This document shows positions 17,619 through 24,584 of a stretch of DNA of 64,000 nucleotides, one piece after another. The stretch spans positions 174,351-238,350 of the forward strand of contig NZ_FOPP01000009.1 in assembly GCF_900113525.1 (NCBI RefSeq), read 5' to 3'. This DNA is from Pedobacter insulae (GTDB lineage: Bacteria; Bacteroidota; Bacteroidia; Sphingobacteriales; Sphingobacteriaceae). The notes beneath the pieces were generated by a model. The model did not search any database. It was not told the origin of the DNA and saw nothing but the letters and a program-made list of their open reading frames with translations. Position 1 is the first letter of the stretch, and every line of letters starts with the position of its first letter. The position numbers and the translations under genes were made by a program.

Positions 17619-18185
17619 ATGTCGAAATTAGATGATTTAAAGAGCCACTTACGAAAAGGCAATATCTACAAACGAGAGGAGCTGCAAAAGTGGTCCAGCT
17701 CTATTGATAGGCACCTTTCTGAGCTTATCAACGAGGGCATCCTTAAAAAAGTTGGCCCAGGGCTTTACCATTTTCCAAAAAAGAATGCTTTTGGCTTTGA
17801 ACCGCCTGCCGACCAGTTACTGATTAAAAAATTTTTGGACAACGATAATTTTCTGATTACTTCCTTCAATTCCTTTAATGCATTGGGGTTGGGGACTACA
17901 CAACTATATAATAAGCAGATTGTTTATAATCATCTCCGTAGCGGAGATATCAAACTTGGCAATAAACTGTTCAGTTTTAGAAAAAAATCTGCCTTTCCAC
18001 AGAAGCCTACAAAGGAATTTCTGGTAGTTGACCTTATCAATAATTTGGAGGCCCTAGCAGAAGACCAGCCAAAAATATTGGAGAAGACATTAAAAAAAGC
18101 GACGGCCTTAGATCAAAGTTCCCTAGAGTATGCCATTGAGAAATATGCAACACCAAAGACAAGGAAACTATTGGCTGCGGTTTAG
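17619..18185 (+). CDS. AbiEi-like antitoxin (DUF6088 type), type IV toxin-antitoxin
   Basis: Predicted antitoxin and transcriptional autorepressor for the adjacent AbiEii-type nucleotidyltransferase. In the 188 residues, an N-terminal winged helix is visible (LKSHLRKGNIYKREELQK, then ELINEGILKKVGPGLYHFP), followed by a C-terminal domain with TSFNSFNALGLGTTQLYN and EFLVVDLINNLEAL. This matches the AbiEi/DUF6088 layout. Its stop overlaps a GTG that could start the toxin gene by one base, so the two are translationally coupled. In type IV systems the antitoxin does not bind the toxin protein directly. Confidence 0.8.
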   Translation: MSKLDDLKSHLRKGNIYKREELQKWSSSIDRHLSELINEGILKKVGPGLYHFPKKNAFGFEPPADQLLIKKFLDNDNFLITSFNSFNALGLGTTQLYNKQIVYNHLRSGDIKLGNKLFSFRKKSAFPQKPTKEFLVVDLINNLEALAEDQPKILEKTLKKATALDQSSLEYAIEKYATPKTRKLLAAV

Positions 18186-18205
18186 TGAGCTGTCCCGGTA
18201 AATAT

Positions 18206-19180
18206 ATGAGTACTACATTTCTACATCAACGAAAAGACTTTAGGAGTCTAATCAGTACATTAGCTACCGAGAAAGGTATAATTGGAGCCTTGATCGAAAA
18301 GGATTACTGGATTATGCATGCACTCTATGGGATGAAAAATCTAGGTCTGGATTTTGAGCTGAAAGGTGGAACTTCACTTTCAAAGGGTTTTAATATTATT
18401 GACCGTTTTTCTGAGGACATTGATCTGCATATTACTCCCCCGAAGGCATTTGTTGGACAGACCGGAATTACGGTAAACGAAAATCCCAAGTCCAGCAGCA
18501 AAAACATCGTTGCCAATAGGATGCAGTTCTTTGATTGGCTGGCGGATAATATTCACATAGATGGCATTGAGGCAAAACGCGATACTGAATTTGATGATAA
18601 AGATGGGAGGAACGGCGGAATCAGGCTTACATATACTGGTTTCTTTGGATCCGTCCCAGGAATCAAGGATGGTATATTGCTTGAAGTAGGCTTTGCCAAG
18701 GTTACTCCTAATATGAAGGTTGATATTAGTTCATGGATGTATAACAAATCAATAGAAGCTGGGCTAAATATTTCGGATAACCGAGCATCGCGTATTGCCT
18801 GTTACCACCCAGGTTATACCCTTGTGGAGAAACTCCAAACAATTGCCACCAAGTTCCGAGTAGAACAGGGTACCGGCGATGGCGTTCCAAAGGTCAACTT
18901 TATGAGGCAATATTATGATGTTTACAGGCTCTTACAAAAAGATGATATCCAGCAGTTCATCACCACGCAAGAATACCAGACACATAAGCTTGATTGGTTT
19001 CCGGATGCTGACCTCGATGTACCATTGGCAAAGAAAGAGGCATTCTTACTAACAAATGAAAAGACTAAAGCTGAATTTAGGAACCGCTACGAAAGAACCT
19101 CAAGCCTTTATTATCTTGGGCAACCAGATTTTGATGAAATATTAGAATTTATCCAAGCAAACCTAGAAAAACTAGGATAG
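18206..19180 (+). CDS. AbiEii/AbiGii-type nucleotidyltransferase toxin
   Basis: Predicted DNA polymerase beta-fold nucleotidyltransferase toxin; relatives such as MenT modify tRNA acceptor ends. The start is placed at ATG 18206 (MSTTFLHQRKDFRSL), giving 324 residues; a GTG at 18185 overlapping the antitoxin stop is the alternative and adds seven residues. The catalytic motifs are clear: LKGGTSLSKGF (Gly54 to Lys60) and RFSEDIDLHI with Asp71 and Asp73 as metal ligands. The C-terminal part has the family DVYRLLQ segment. The length is normal for the larger AbiEii class, and both catalytic motifs are intact, so the system looks functional. Confidence 0.87.
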   Translation: MSTTFLHQRKDFRSLISTLATEKGIIGALIEKDYWIMHALYGMKNLGLDFELKGGTSLSKGFNIIDRFSEDIDLHITPPKAFVGQTGITVNENPKSSSKNIVANRMQFFDWLADNIHIDGIEAKRDTEFDDKDGRNGGIRLTYTGFFGSVPGIKDGILLEVGFAKVTPNMKVDISSWMYNKSIEAGLNISDNRASRIACYHPGYTLVEKLQTIATKFRVEQGTGDGVPKVNFMRQYYDVYRLLQKDDIQQFITTQEYQTHKLDWFPDADLDVPLAKKEAFLLTNEKTKAEFRNRYERTSSLYYLGQPDFDEILEFIQANLEKLG

Positions 19181-19641
19181 TCCTATGTTTTGAAAGGACT
19201 TTCATTTCATAAATACTATCGCTATTCAATTCTGGTAAAAGCTGTGCTTCTTTGAAGGGATTTAAATTCACTTAACAAGGTTTAATAGAAATTGCACAGA
19301 AAGAAACATCACCTTGGAAAGAAAAAGCCATCTTTTTTTATGCATTTAAATTGCAAATCATTATAATTGAATAAGCGATTAAAGATTTTGAAAGGACATT
19401 AATTCCTTCAAAATTCTCATTATCAGTTCTTTAACATTATAAAATATTTAGTCGGAGAATTAAGTGAAAATATCTGATTATTAGTGTTTTAATATGTTTG
19501 GTTTTGTCCTTAGATTGGACGGTTATTTTTTTGTCTGATTGTAAGTGAGTTAACTCCAATTAATGTATCGGAAAGTGAGTGCACAAACACTATTAAATGT
19601 AAATGAAACTCTTTCTTCTAAGAATTAAGCGATTGTATCAA
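19181..19641. other. Gene-free stretch between AbiE and XRE genes
   Basis: No coding frame was found. The phrase TTGAAAGGAC appears twice (near 19190 and 19389) and a TTTGAAGGGATT variant near 19252, which may be degenerate copies of one short motif, but spacing is irregular. The region is AT-rich and otherwise featureless. Confidence 0.4.
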
Positions 19642-19875
19642 CTAAATCACCTCCTCGGGAAAAAACTCCTTCATCGAGCATCCCAAAATCTCTGCAATCT
19701 TGTTTAAGTGATTGAGATTATATTTCGTAGTCCTCTTACTACTCTCTACATTCCCCACAAATTTCGAACTGAGCTCCATTTTTATCGATAGCATTTCCTG
19801 ACTAATCCCTGCTTTAATACGCAGTTCCCTTACCTTATCAATCACATATTGTTCGATCTTTGATATTTCACTCAT
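19642..19875 (-). CDS. XRE-family helix-turn-helix regulator
   Basis: A 77-residue DNA-binding protein with one helix-turn-helix: KVRELRIKAGISQEMLSIKM, then SSKFVGNVESSKRTTKYNL and LNKIAEILGCSMKEFFPEE. It is divergent from the HEPN gene across a 330-base region that contains an inverted repeat (19911-19928), a promoter and a large nested palindrome. The likely role is control of that region. Small XRE genes of this kind are common on mobile islands, and there is no visible effector domain. Confidence 0.75.
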   Translation of the reverse strand: MSEISKIEQYVIDKVRELRIKAGISQEMLSIKMELSSKFVGNVESSKRTTKYNLNHLNKIAEILGCSMKEFFPEEVI

Positions 19876-19910
19876 ACGTGGCTAAGTAAGAAATAAATAT
19901 AAAATAAATC

Positions 19911-19928
19911 ACCCTATTATAGTAGGGT
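19911..19928. promoter_or_regulatory. Candidate XRE operator
   Basis: ACCCTA-TTATAG-TAGGGT is a perfect six-base inverted repeat with a six-base spacer, 36 bases upstream of the divergent XRE gene and 17 bases before the -7 box at 19945. Its position suits an operator that controls both directions. Confidence 0.45.
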
Positions 19929-19944
19929 TTGTGGTTTGTTTTGT

Positions 19945-19952
19945 TATCTTTG
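19945..19952 (+). promoter_or_regulatory. -7 box driving the palindrome/HEPN transcript
   Basis: TATCTTTG matches TAnnTTTG. Transcription would start near 19958-19960, about 27 bases before the 145-nt structured region, so the structure would form at the 5' end of the RNA. The -33 region has TTTG copies at 19928 and 19935, but these are closer than ideal. Confidence 0.45.
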
Positions 19953-19985
19953 ATTATAACAAAAAAGAACAATTAAGAGTCTTGC

Positions 19986-20130
19986 GGTTACTGAATCTGA
20001 AGCCGTCAACGCAAGACAGCAGGCAATACCGTATCTATGGTTAGATGTGCTATATTTGCACACCTACATAGATGTGGGCTCTGCTGTAAATCCATGTTGA
20101 CGTAAGGCTTCAGAAACTTTTCATGTAACC
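19986..20130 (+). ncRNA. 145-nt nested palindrome, candidate structured RNA upstream of HEPN gene
   Basis: Six pairs of perfectly complementary arms nest around one centre. They are GGTTAC 19986-19991 with GTAACC 20125-20130; TCTGAAGCC 19996-20004 with GGCTTCAGA 20106-20114; GTCAAC 20005-20010 with GTTGAC 20096-20101; ACAGCAG 20016-20022 with CTGCTGT 20081-20087; ATCTATG 20033-20039 with CATAGAT 20067-20073; and GTGC 20047-20050 with GCAC 20058-20061. That is 39 pairs in one rod-like hairpin with small internal loops. It lies after a promoter and 75 bases before the HEPN start. Roles could be a noncoding RNA, a leader controlling HEPN translation, or a miniature mobile element. It lacks the R-box consensus of integron attC sites. 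Confidence 0.6.
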
Positions 20131-20205
20131 ATGGTTGGCAGATCCCACATTTATAATTTCTGCTATTGCGAGACTCATTTACCCTGTCACCTAAATGAGA
20201 AACAT

Positions 20206-21060
20206 ATGCAAACCTTAACCACTCACACCACTCAATTCAACACATTCATCACCAAACTCGCTACCAAATTCCAACCCTTACAAATCTTCAGCTTTTCGAA
20301 GAACAGTTTAATTACAACCAACCAAGGATGTTTCACTAAACAACCAAGTGAGATTCATTGCAATTACTGCCTTTTACTAGTTACAGAAAGTGCCACGCGC
20401 ATCGATTACGAAGTGCAAGACCTTGCCAACCTGCATTATCAGCAAGGTACCATTACCGTAATTTGCCACAGTAAACATTGTATTGAAAAAGCGATAGCAG
20501 CAAACAGTTCTTTTTTCATTAGACTATATGCTGAAGCAGAACTTATCTATAACCACAATGGAATGTTCTCAATTGAAAGTATTCCAGCTTACATAGCTAC
20601 GGATGCCGCTGAAAAGGCACAGAAACATTACGGGCATCGCTTCTCTGTAGCTGAAGGATTTTATCTTGGTGCGAGCGAATGTTTGCAGAATTGGAAACAG
20701 CATGCTGTTTGTGTTTTTATGTTGCACCAAGCGGTAGAGCAGCTTTGCATTGGATTAATTAGCGTTCATTTAGCTTATCGCGCGGAGTTTCATAACCTAA
20801 ATCGCCTACTCCATTTGTGTGCTTGTTTTTCGCAAGCACCTTTACAATTATTTACCGCAACTGCCGAAGATAGGAGGCTGTTTACTATCCTTACCAAAAG
20901 CTATTCGGATGCACGATATCGGGCAAGTTTTACGGTTTCGCAAAAAGATGCTATTGCTTTATGCGATAAGGTGTCGGATTTTACCGCTTTGGCTACAAGT
21001 TTATGTGATGAGAAGATTGCCGAGTTGGAAGGAGTGAAGGAGATTGAGGTGTTGGTTTAA
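20206..21060 (+). CDS. HEPN-domain protein with N-terminal nucleotidyltransferase-like region
   Basis: Predicted HEPN protein; the family often acts in RNA cleavage or as one half of HEPN-MNT toxin-antitoxin pairs. The start is placed at ATG 20206 (MQTLTTHTTQFNTFITKLAT), giving 284 residues; an ATG at 20131 would add 25 residues translated through unrelated sequence next to the palindrome. The C-terminal half (from about residue 150) has the HEPN helices, including FMLHQAVEQLCIGLI, AEFHNLNRLLHLC and the late EDRRLFTILTKSYSDARYR. The N-terminal half resembles a degenerate nucleotidyltransferase fold without a clear catalytic Asp pair. The canonical Rx4-6H is not clear, so nuclease activity is doubtful. 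Confidence 0.75.
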   Translation: MQTLTTHTTQFNTFITKLATKFQPLQIFSFSKNSLITTNQGCFTKQPSEIHCNYCLLLVTESATRIDYEVQDLANLHYQQGTITVICHSKHCIEKAIAANSSFFIRLYAEAELIYNHNGMFSIESIPAYIATDAAEKAQKHYGHRFSVAEGFYLGASECLQNWKQHAVCVFMLHQAVEQLCIGLISVHLAYRAEFHNLNRLLHLCACFSQAPLQLFTATAEDRRLFTILTKSYSDARYRASFTVSQKDAIALCDKVSDFTALATSLCDEKIAELEGVKEIEVLV

Positions 21061-21194
21061 TAATTTAGCAAAAATACCACCAGCCTATGTACCGTTCATC
21101 AAAATTTCTCAGTCAAGCAAAATAATAGCCCCATTGCCTCCAATCGCCATGTTTTTCCCTTTCAGTTAGAAATTGACTGAAAAATATTTCGTGG

Positions 21195-21231
21195 TGCCGA
21201 ATTTAGACACGTCTTTTGCCGAATTTAGACA
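21195..21231. repeat. Paired direct repeats, probable right end of a lost IS21-type element
   Basis: TGCCGAATTTAGACA occurs at 21195-21209 and 21217-21231, 22 bases apart. Read on the minus strand the unit starts TGTCTAAATTCGGCA, so it ends in CA on the plus strand, like the terminal TG...CA of IS21-type ends. Spacing also resembles the 24-25 base pairs at the complete IS21. The alternative is an operator for the helix-turn-helix gene that starts 48 bases downstream. Confidence 0.4.
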
Positions 21232-21278
21232 TCGTTTGACTAGATTAGTCACACCTTCCATTGCACATTTGTTGTGTT

Positions 21279-21581
21279 ATGGAAACTACCCGCCTTATAT
21301 TGATCATCGAGCAGATGGAAAAACTCTCCCAGGAGTTTTTTTTCCTGTTGAAGATTCTAGTAGCCGGTACACACCCAACCCCATCCCAAACGCTTGCAGA
21401 AGACAATGAAGAGATGACACGACTCCAAGTGATCAAATACCTGGGCATCTGTGAGCGGACCTATATCCGCAGGGTAAAGGACGGTACCTTGAAGCCAAGG
21501 AAATTGCCCGGTGGCGACCGCTTTTACAAGCGCGATCTGGACGGGGCCTACAAAGAAAGTATCAGAAGAGGTAGGGTATAG
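21279..21581 (+). CDS. Helix-turn-helix protein, excisionase-like
   Basis: Small DNA-binding protein, probably the regulator of the downstream cassette. The start is placed at ATG 21279 (METTRLILIIEQMEKL), giving 100 residues; the in-frame ATG at 21261 adds MHICCV. After an N-terminal helix (EQMEKLSQEFFFLLKIL), a MerR/excisionase-like helix-turn-helix is visible: EEMTRLQVIKYLGICERTYI, then RRVKDGTLKPRKLPGGDRFY. It stands directly before a palindrome and a 10-bp phased repeat array, both candidate binding sites. Confidence 0.7.
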   Translation: METTRLILIIEQMEKLSQEFFFLLKILVAGTHPTPSQTLAEDNEEMTRLQVIKYLGICERTYIRRVKDGTLKPRKLPGGDRFYKRDLDGAYKESIRRGRV

Positions 21582-21654
21582 GACAGTGTCGGACTCTCTT
21601 CGTAATTACCTCGCTATTTCTATACCCACTCCTTACCTATCCTATAGCTTTTTT

Positions 21655-21712
21655 ATACATCCGCCATACATTTTCCATACCCAGGGGTATAGAAAATGTA
21701 TGGCGGATGTAT
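21655..21712. repeat. 58-bp near-perfect palindrome
   Basis: Arms of 21 bases (21655-21675 and 21692-21712) are perfectly complementary, and an inner pair ATACCC (21677-21682) with GGGTAT (21685-21690) extends the stem to 27 pairs with one mismatch and a two-base centre. No U-run follows on either strand that would make it an ordinary terminator. The core TATACCC motif recurs in the flanks (near 21573 and 21621). It may be a binding site for the adjacent helix-turn-helix protein or a transposon relic. Confidence 0.65.
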
Positions 21713-21797
21713 GAATGGACTAAAGCAGCCTTAGCGCAATTATAAGACAATCCAGAACATAGGGTACACACGGTGTCACTTTTGAGCTAAAACCAAG

Positions 21798-21832
21798 TGA
21801 CATTTAATGACATTAAGTGACAATGCGTGACA
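21798..21832 (+). repeat. Helically phased TGACA repeats
   Basis: TGACA occurs at 21798, 21808, 21818 and 21828, an exact 10-bp period, with an inverted copy TGTCA at 21774. All sites therefore face one side of the helix, as for cooperative protein binding or iterons. The array lies 118 bases before the first DUF6266 gene. Confidence 0.6.
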
Positions 21833-21949
21833 TTTGATGCCAAAAGTTGAGCAGCAGGGCCAATTGCCATAGGTTTGCCTACATAATCACCTACCGGTAG
21901 CAGACGATTATGAACGAACAGATTTATTCACAATTTAAATTTTAAAATT

Positions 21950-22600
21950 ATGGCAAAATATTCAAGAGCCACCTTTGGCAGCATATCGGGAACAGTAAAC
22001 AACGCTGTTGGAACCAGCTGGCGCGGCGTAGACTACCTGCGCAACGTGGCAAAAAAAAGTAGCAAAGGGCCGTCTGTAGGGCAGCTCACCGTACAGGCCA
22101 AACTGATACTGGCAGCCAACATGCTGGCACGCATCAAGAACGTACTTAACCTGGGCTTTAGCGATAAAAAGCTGAACAAGTTATCGGGCTATAATGCAGC
22201 CGTTAGGCAGTTTATCCTTAACGCGGTAACAGGGGAACATCCCGACTTCTCTGTCGATTATGCAAAGGTACAGCTGAGCAGGGGATCCCTGAACCAATTA
22301 AAGGGCGTCACCTTTGCCCAATCGGAAGGCGTACTTACGCTGAGCTGGTCATCAAGGGAAGACGCGATACTTGGAAATGCGGACGACGAGATATTGGTAT
22401 TGCTGTACAACAGCACCGACGACGAGTTTATGACCAACATGAGTGGAAAGCGCGCAGATGGCGAACTGATCGTAGAGCTGACCGAAAGCGCCGATAGCAA
22501 CATCGAGTTTTGGCTGTTCTGCGTTAGCAAGGACAGGAAATCAGTTTCTACCAGCCAGTACATCGGCAACTTTACCATGCCGCCGCTAGTATCCATTTGA
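21950..22600 (+). CDS. DUF6266 family protein, copy 1
   Basis: Protein of a Bacteroidota family with no known function. The 216-residue protein starts with the family N-terminus: AKYSRATFGSISGTVNNAVG, SWRGVDYLRNVAKKSSKGPS. It continues with a central FSVDYAKVQLSRGSL and a beta-rich C-terminal half (GVLTLSWSS, DEILVLLYN). There is no signal peptide. The start at 21950 follows an A-rich Bacteroidota-type leader. Its GC content is visibly higher than that of the surrounding AbiE and XRE region, a sign of different origin. A paralogue follows 64 bases later across a hairpin. The N-terminal Gly/Ser-rich basic stretch could bind nucleic acid or act as a virion-like packing segment, but this is speculation. 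Confidence 0.85.
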   Translation: MAKYSRATFGSISGTVNNAVGTSWRGVDYLRNVAKKSSKGPSVGQLTVQAKLILAANMLARIKNVLNLGFSDKKLNKLSGYNAAVRQFILNAVTGEHPDFSVDYAKVQLSRGSLNQLKGVTFAQSEGVLTLSWSSREDAILGNADDEILVLLYNSTDDEFMTNMSGKRADGELIVELTESADSNIEFWLFCVSKDRKSVSTSQYIGNFTMPPLVSI

Positions 22601-22613
22601 TAATTAAACCCAG

Positions 22614-22651
22614 ATCTGCTGCACCGCTTTTACTGGTGCAGCGGATTTTTA
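22614..22651 (+). terminator. Hairpin with T-run between the two DUF6266 genes
   Basis: The arms ATCTGCTGCACC and GGTGCAGCGGAT form 12 pairs with one G-U, followed by TTTTT. It is a good intrinsic terminator or attenuator, so copy 1 should be made in excess over copy 2 and the genes behind it. Confidence 0.7.
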
Positions 22652-22664
22652 AAAACTTAAAGAA

Positions 22665-23303
22665 ATGAGAACATTTAAACATGGAATATTAGGTAAATGC
22701 TCCGGTAAGATCGGCAACCTAATAGCATATAATTACAGAGGTACGCAAGTTTTTAGGTCAGTTGCGAAGAAGAGTACAAAACCCGTAACAACCGCACAAC
22801 AAGAACAGCGGATGCGCTTTGGCTTAATAGCGCATTTCCTTGCTCCCTTAAAAAGTATTGTAAACAAGGGATATGGCAATAGCAAGGCAACTAAATCGCA
22901 ATTGGGGCAATGCATTGCCTACCATACCAAGCATGCCGTAAAAGGAATATTTCCAGACCTTGAAATAGACTATGGTAAGGTAGTGCTTACCACCGGAAGG
23001 CTCTTGGGGGTAAGCTACGCCGAGGTGTTTAGCGACAATGCGGGATGCCTAAATTTTAGCTGGATCGATCATCGGGCTGAAACGGATGGCGGAACGGACA
23101 ATGTTATACTAATGGTATACAGCCCGGCTAGGGACAGGCACGAGTTTTTAAGAACGTCTTACAACCGTACCACCGGATTTGCAATGCTGCATGTGCCATT
23201 GGGGTTCTCGGGCGACAAGGTGCACTGCTGGATGGCTTTTATCTCTGAGAACGGGAAGGAGTTTTCTGCCAGCAGCTACTTGGGGGCTGTTGCTATCGCT
23301 TAA
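22665..23303 (+). CDS. DUF6266 family protein, copy 2
   Basis: Second family member, 212 residues, function unknown. It aligns with copy 1 throughout: RTFKHGILGKCSGKIGNLIA, RGTQVFRSVAKKSTKP, KSIVNKGYGNSKAT, DLEIDYGKVVLTTGRL, CLNFSWIDH, and a matching ending SASSYLGAVAIA against STSQYIGNFTM in copy 1. The two are clearly diverged, so the duplication is old and both may be under selection. It lies 35 bases before the holin-like gene, which makes it the probable first gene of a four-gene lysis-type set after the attenuator. Confidence 0.85.
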   Translation: MRTFKHGILGKCSGKIGNLIAYNYRGTQVFRSVAKKSTKPVTTAQQEQRMRFGLIAHFLAPLKSIVNKGYGNSKATKSQLGQCIAYHTKHAVKGIFPDLEIDYGKVVLTTGRLLGVSYAEVFSDNAGCLNFSWIDHRAETDGGTDNVILMVYSPARDRHEFLRTSYNRTTGFAMLHVPLGFSGDKVHCWMAFISENGKEFSASSYLGAVAIA

Positions 23304-23338
23304 TTAATCAAATCATAAACCCTTAATCAAAAAACATC

Positions 23339-23698
23339 ATGACAACAATTAGCTTAAAAAAATACACTAGGCCAATGCCCATACCAGCTCTGGCAGGTTT
23401 ACTGGCCGCCTTTTTACTATGGCTGTTCATCGCACATTTACAAAATGGAAATGCTGCTATTGGAACCATAGACCCTAGTATCTTACAGGTAATTATGCTC
23501 GGCATGGGTGCTTGGCTGGTGATCTTGGCCATTGCATTGTCCATTATCGGCTGGCTACTCTCGAAGGTTATCTCGCAACTAGAAGATTTATTTGAACCAC
23601 TTAAAAAACTTACATCATGGCAACAGCACCTATTATATTTGGTATTATTTGCAGTATTGGTATTATCGGGCACGGGCTGCCTGATCGCAATCTGTTAG
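23339..23698 (+). CDS. Small three-helix membrane protein, holin-like
   Basis: A 119-residue membrane protein with three hydrophobic segments at about residues 15-34 (IPALAGLLAAFLLWLFIAHL), 48-75 and 97-118. The loop between the second and third is charged (SQLEDLFEPLKKLTSWQQ). No sequence family was recognised. Size, three-segment topology and the 82-base out-of-frame overlap with a CHAP endolysin-like gene are what is expected of a phage holin. The N-terminus MTTISLKKYTRP is basic. The functional call is inference from context. Confidence 0.6.
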   Translation: MTTISLKKYTRPMPIPALAGLLAAFLLWLFIAHLQNGNAAIGTIDPSILQVIMLGMGAWLVILAIALSIIGWLLSKVISQLEDLFEPLKKLTSWQQHLLYLVLFAVLVLSGTGCLIAIC

Positions 23699-24138
23699 AA
23701 ACCCCGACCCAAAAAAGGATATTGGACATTGCCCGTTCACAGCTCTGCGTAAGGGAAACAGGTAGGAACAATTTCGGCAAAGAGATCAAAGCATACCTAG
23801 CCTACACCCGACTTCCGGAAGGAAATCCTTACTGTGCGGCTTTTGTAAGCTGGTGCTATTTTAAAGCAGGATATAAACAGCCAAGAACCGCGTGGTCTCC
23901 TGCTTTGTTCCCGGTAGCTAGAAGGACTTTGATTCCCAAGCCTGCCGATGTACTGGGCATCTATTCGCAAAAGCTAAAACGAATTGCCCATGCAGGTTTG
24001 GTAGAGCGTAAACAGCATGACTGGGTTATCTCGATAGAAGGAAACACCAATGCAGATGGAAGCAGGGAAGGAGATGGGGTGTACCGCAAGTGGCGACATG
24101 TTAGGACGATTGCAAGGTTTGGCAAGTGGGTTGATTAG
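23617..24138 (+). CDS. CHAP-domain peptidoglycan hydrolase, endolysin-like
   Basis: Predicted cysteine amidase or endopeptidase acting on peptidoglycan. The 173-residue protein has CHAP motifs: the nucleophile in NPYCAAFVSWC (Cys73), the histidine in RIAHAGLVE (His125), and an acidic/Asn residue in ISIEGNTN (Glu141/Asn143); GDGVYRKWR is also typical. The first 22 residues (ATAPIIFGIICSIGIIGHGL) form a weak, Gly/Ala/Ile-rich hydrophobic segment like the signal-arrest-release anchors of some phage endolysins. No later ATG or GTG start is in frame before the domain, which supports the start inside the holin-like gene. Confidence 0.75.
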   Translation: MATAPIIFGIICSIGIIGHGLPDRNLLETPTQKRILDIARSQLCVRETGRNNFGKEIKAYLAYTRLPEGNPYCAAFVSWCYFKAGYKQPRTAWSPALFPVARRTLIPKPADVLGIYSQKLKRIAHAGLVERKQHDWVISIEGNTNADGSREGDGVYRKWRHVRTIARFGKWVD

Positions 24139-24177
24139 GTGTTCGGTTGATTAGGTGTTCGGTTGGTTAGTTGTTTG
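24130..24177 (+). repeat. 16-bp tandem repeat over the CHAP gene end
   Basis: GTTGATTAGGTGTTCG is present twice exactly (24130-24145, 24146-24161) and once degenerate (24162-24177). The first copy contains the stop codon of the CHAP gene, so the repeat arose by slippage at the gene end. Confidence 0.65.
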
Positions 24178-24200
24178 GGCTGGGTGGCACGTTAGGGCGG

Positions 24201-24241
24201 AGATTGCTTTGCTTCATACTTCGCAACTCCTCGCAATGACG
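24201..24241. repeat. Partial REP-like element and nearby hairpin in gene-free region
   Basis: AGATTGCTTTGCTTC to CTCGCAATGAC is one arm of the dispersed GTCATTGCGAGG family. The rest of 24242-24584 has no coding frame. It holds an 11-base inverted repeat CGAATCTTAAG (24299-24309 and 24437-24447) and a hairpin GGCTACCTTTTT / AAAAAGGTAGGAGCC at about 24461-24494. Confidence 0.6.
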
Positions 24242-24584
24242 CCAAGGTTAAAACACCATGCTACCAATCTGAGGGGTATGCGCCCTGCTTGCTGGCCTCG
24301 AATCTTAAGGAAGAGAGGAGCTAATTGTGATACCAATAATTTGTATTTAACCAAAATTAAACAAGATGGGCAAGTGGAGCCCTTCAGCGAAACGACTTCA
24401 TCTTGTGGCTAAAAAACAATTGGCGAACTATCTGAACTTAAGATTCGCAGCCTTGATTTTTGGCTACCTTTTTATCAAGAAAAAGGTAGGAGCCACTCTG
24501 CGGCGATGAGCCGAAACCAATTCGTGTTAACGAATAAGAACTGCTATATAGATTCCATTTAACAATTAACCTAAAAAAGAAACT

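Noticed and set aside
19986..20130. Nested palindrome as an integron attC site
   Set aside because: The outer boxes do not fit RYYYAAC and GTTRRRY, there is no integron integrase, and the symmetry is too complete, lacking the extrahelical bases typical of attC.
19986..21060. Palindrome plus HEPN gene as a retron
   Set aside because: No reverse transcriptase gene is near; the downstream protein shows HEPN features only.
21173..21409. 78-residue open frame upstream of the helix-turn-helix gene
   Set aside because: It overlaps the better-supported helix-turn-helix gene in another frame and crosses the TGCCGAATTTAGACA repeats.
24155..24412. 85-residue open frame after the CHAP gene
   Set aside because: It runs through tandem repeats and a REP-like fragment, has a biased Trp/Leu/Thr composition without domain features and no recognisable family.
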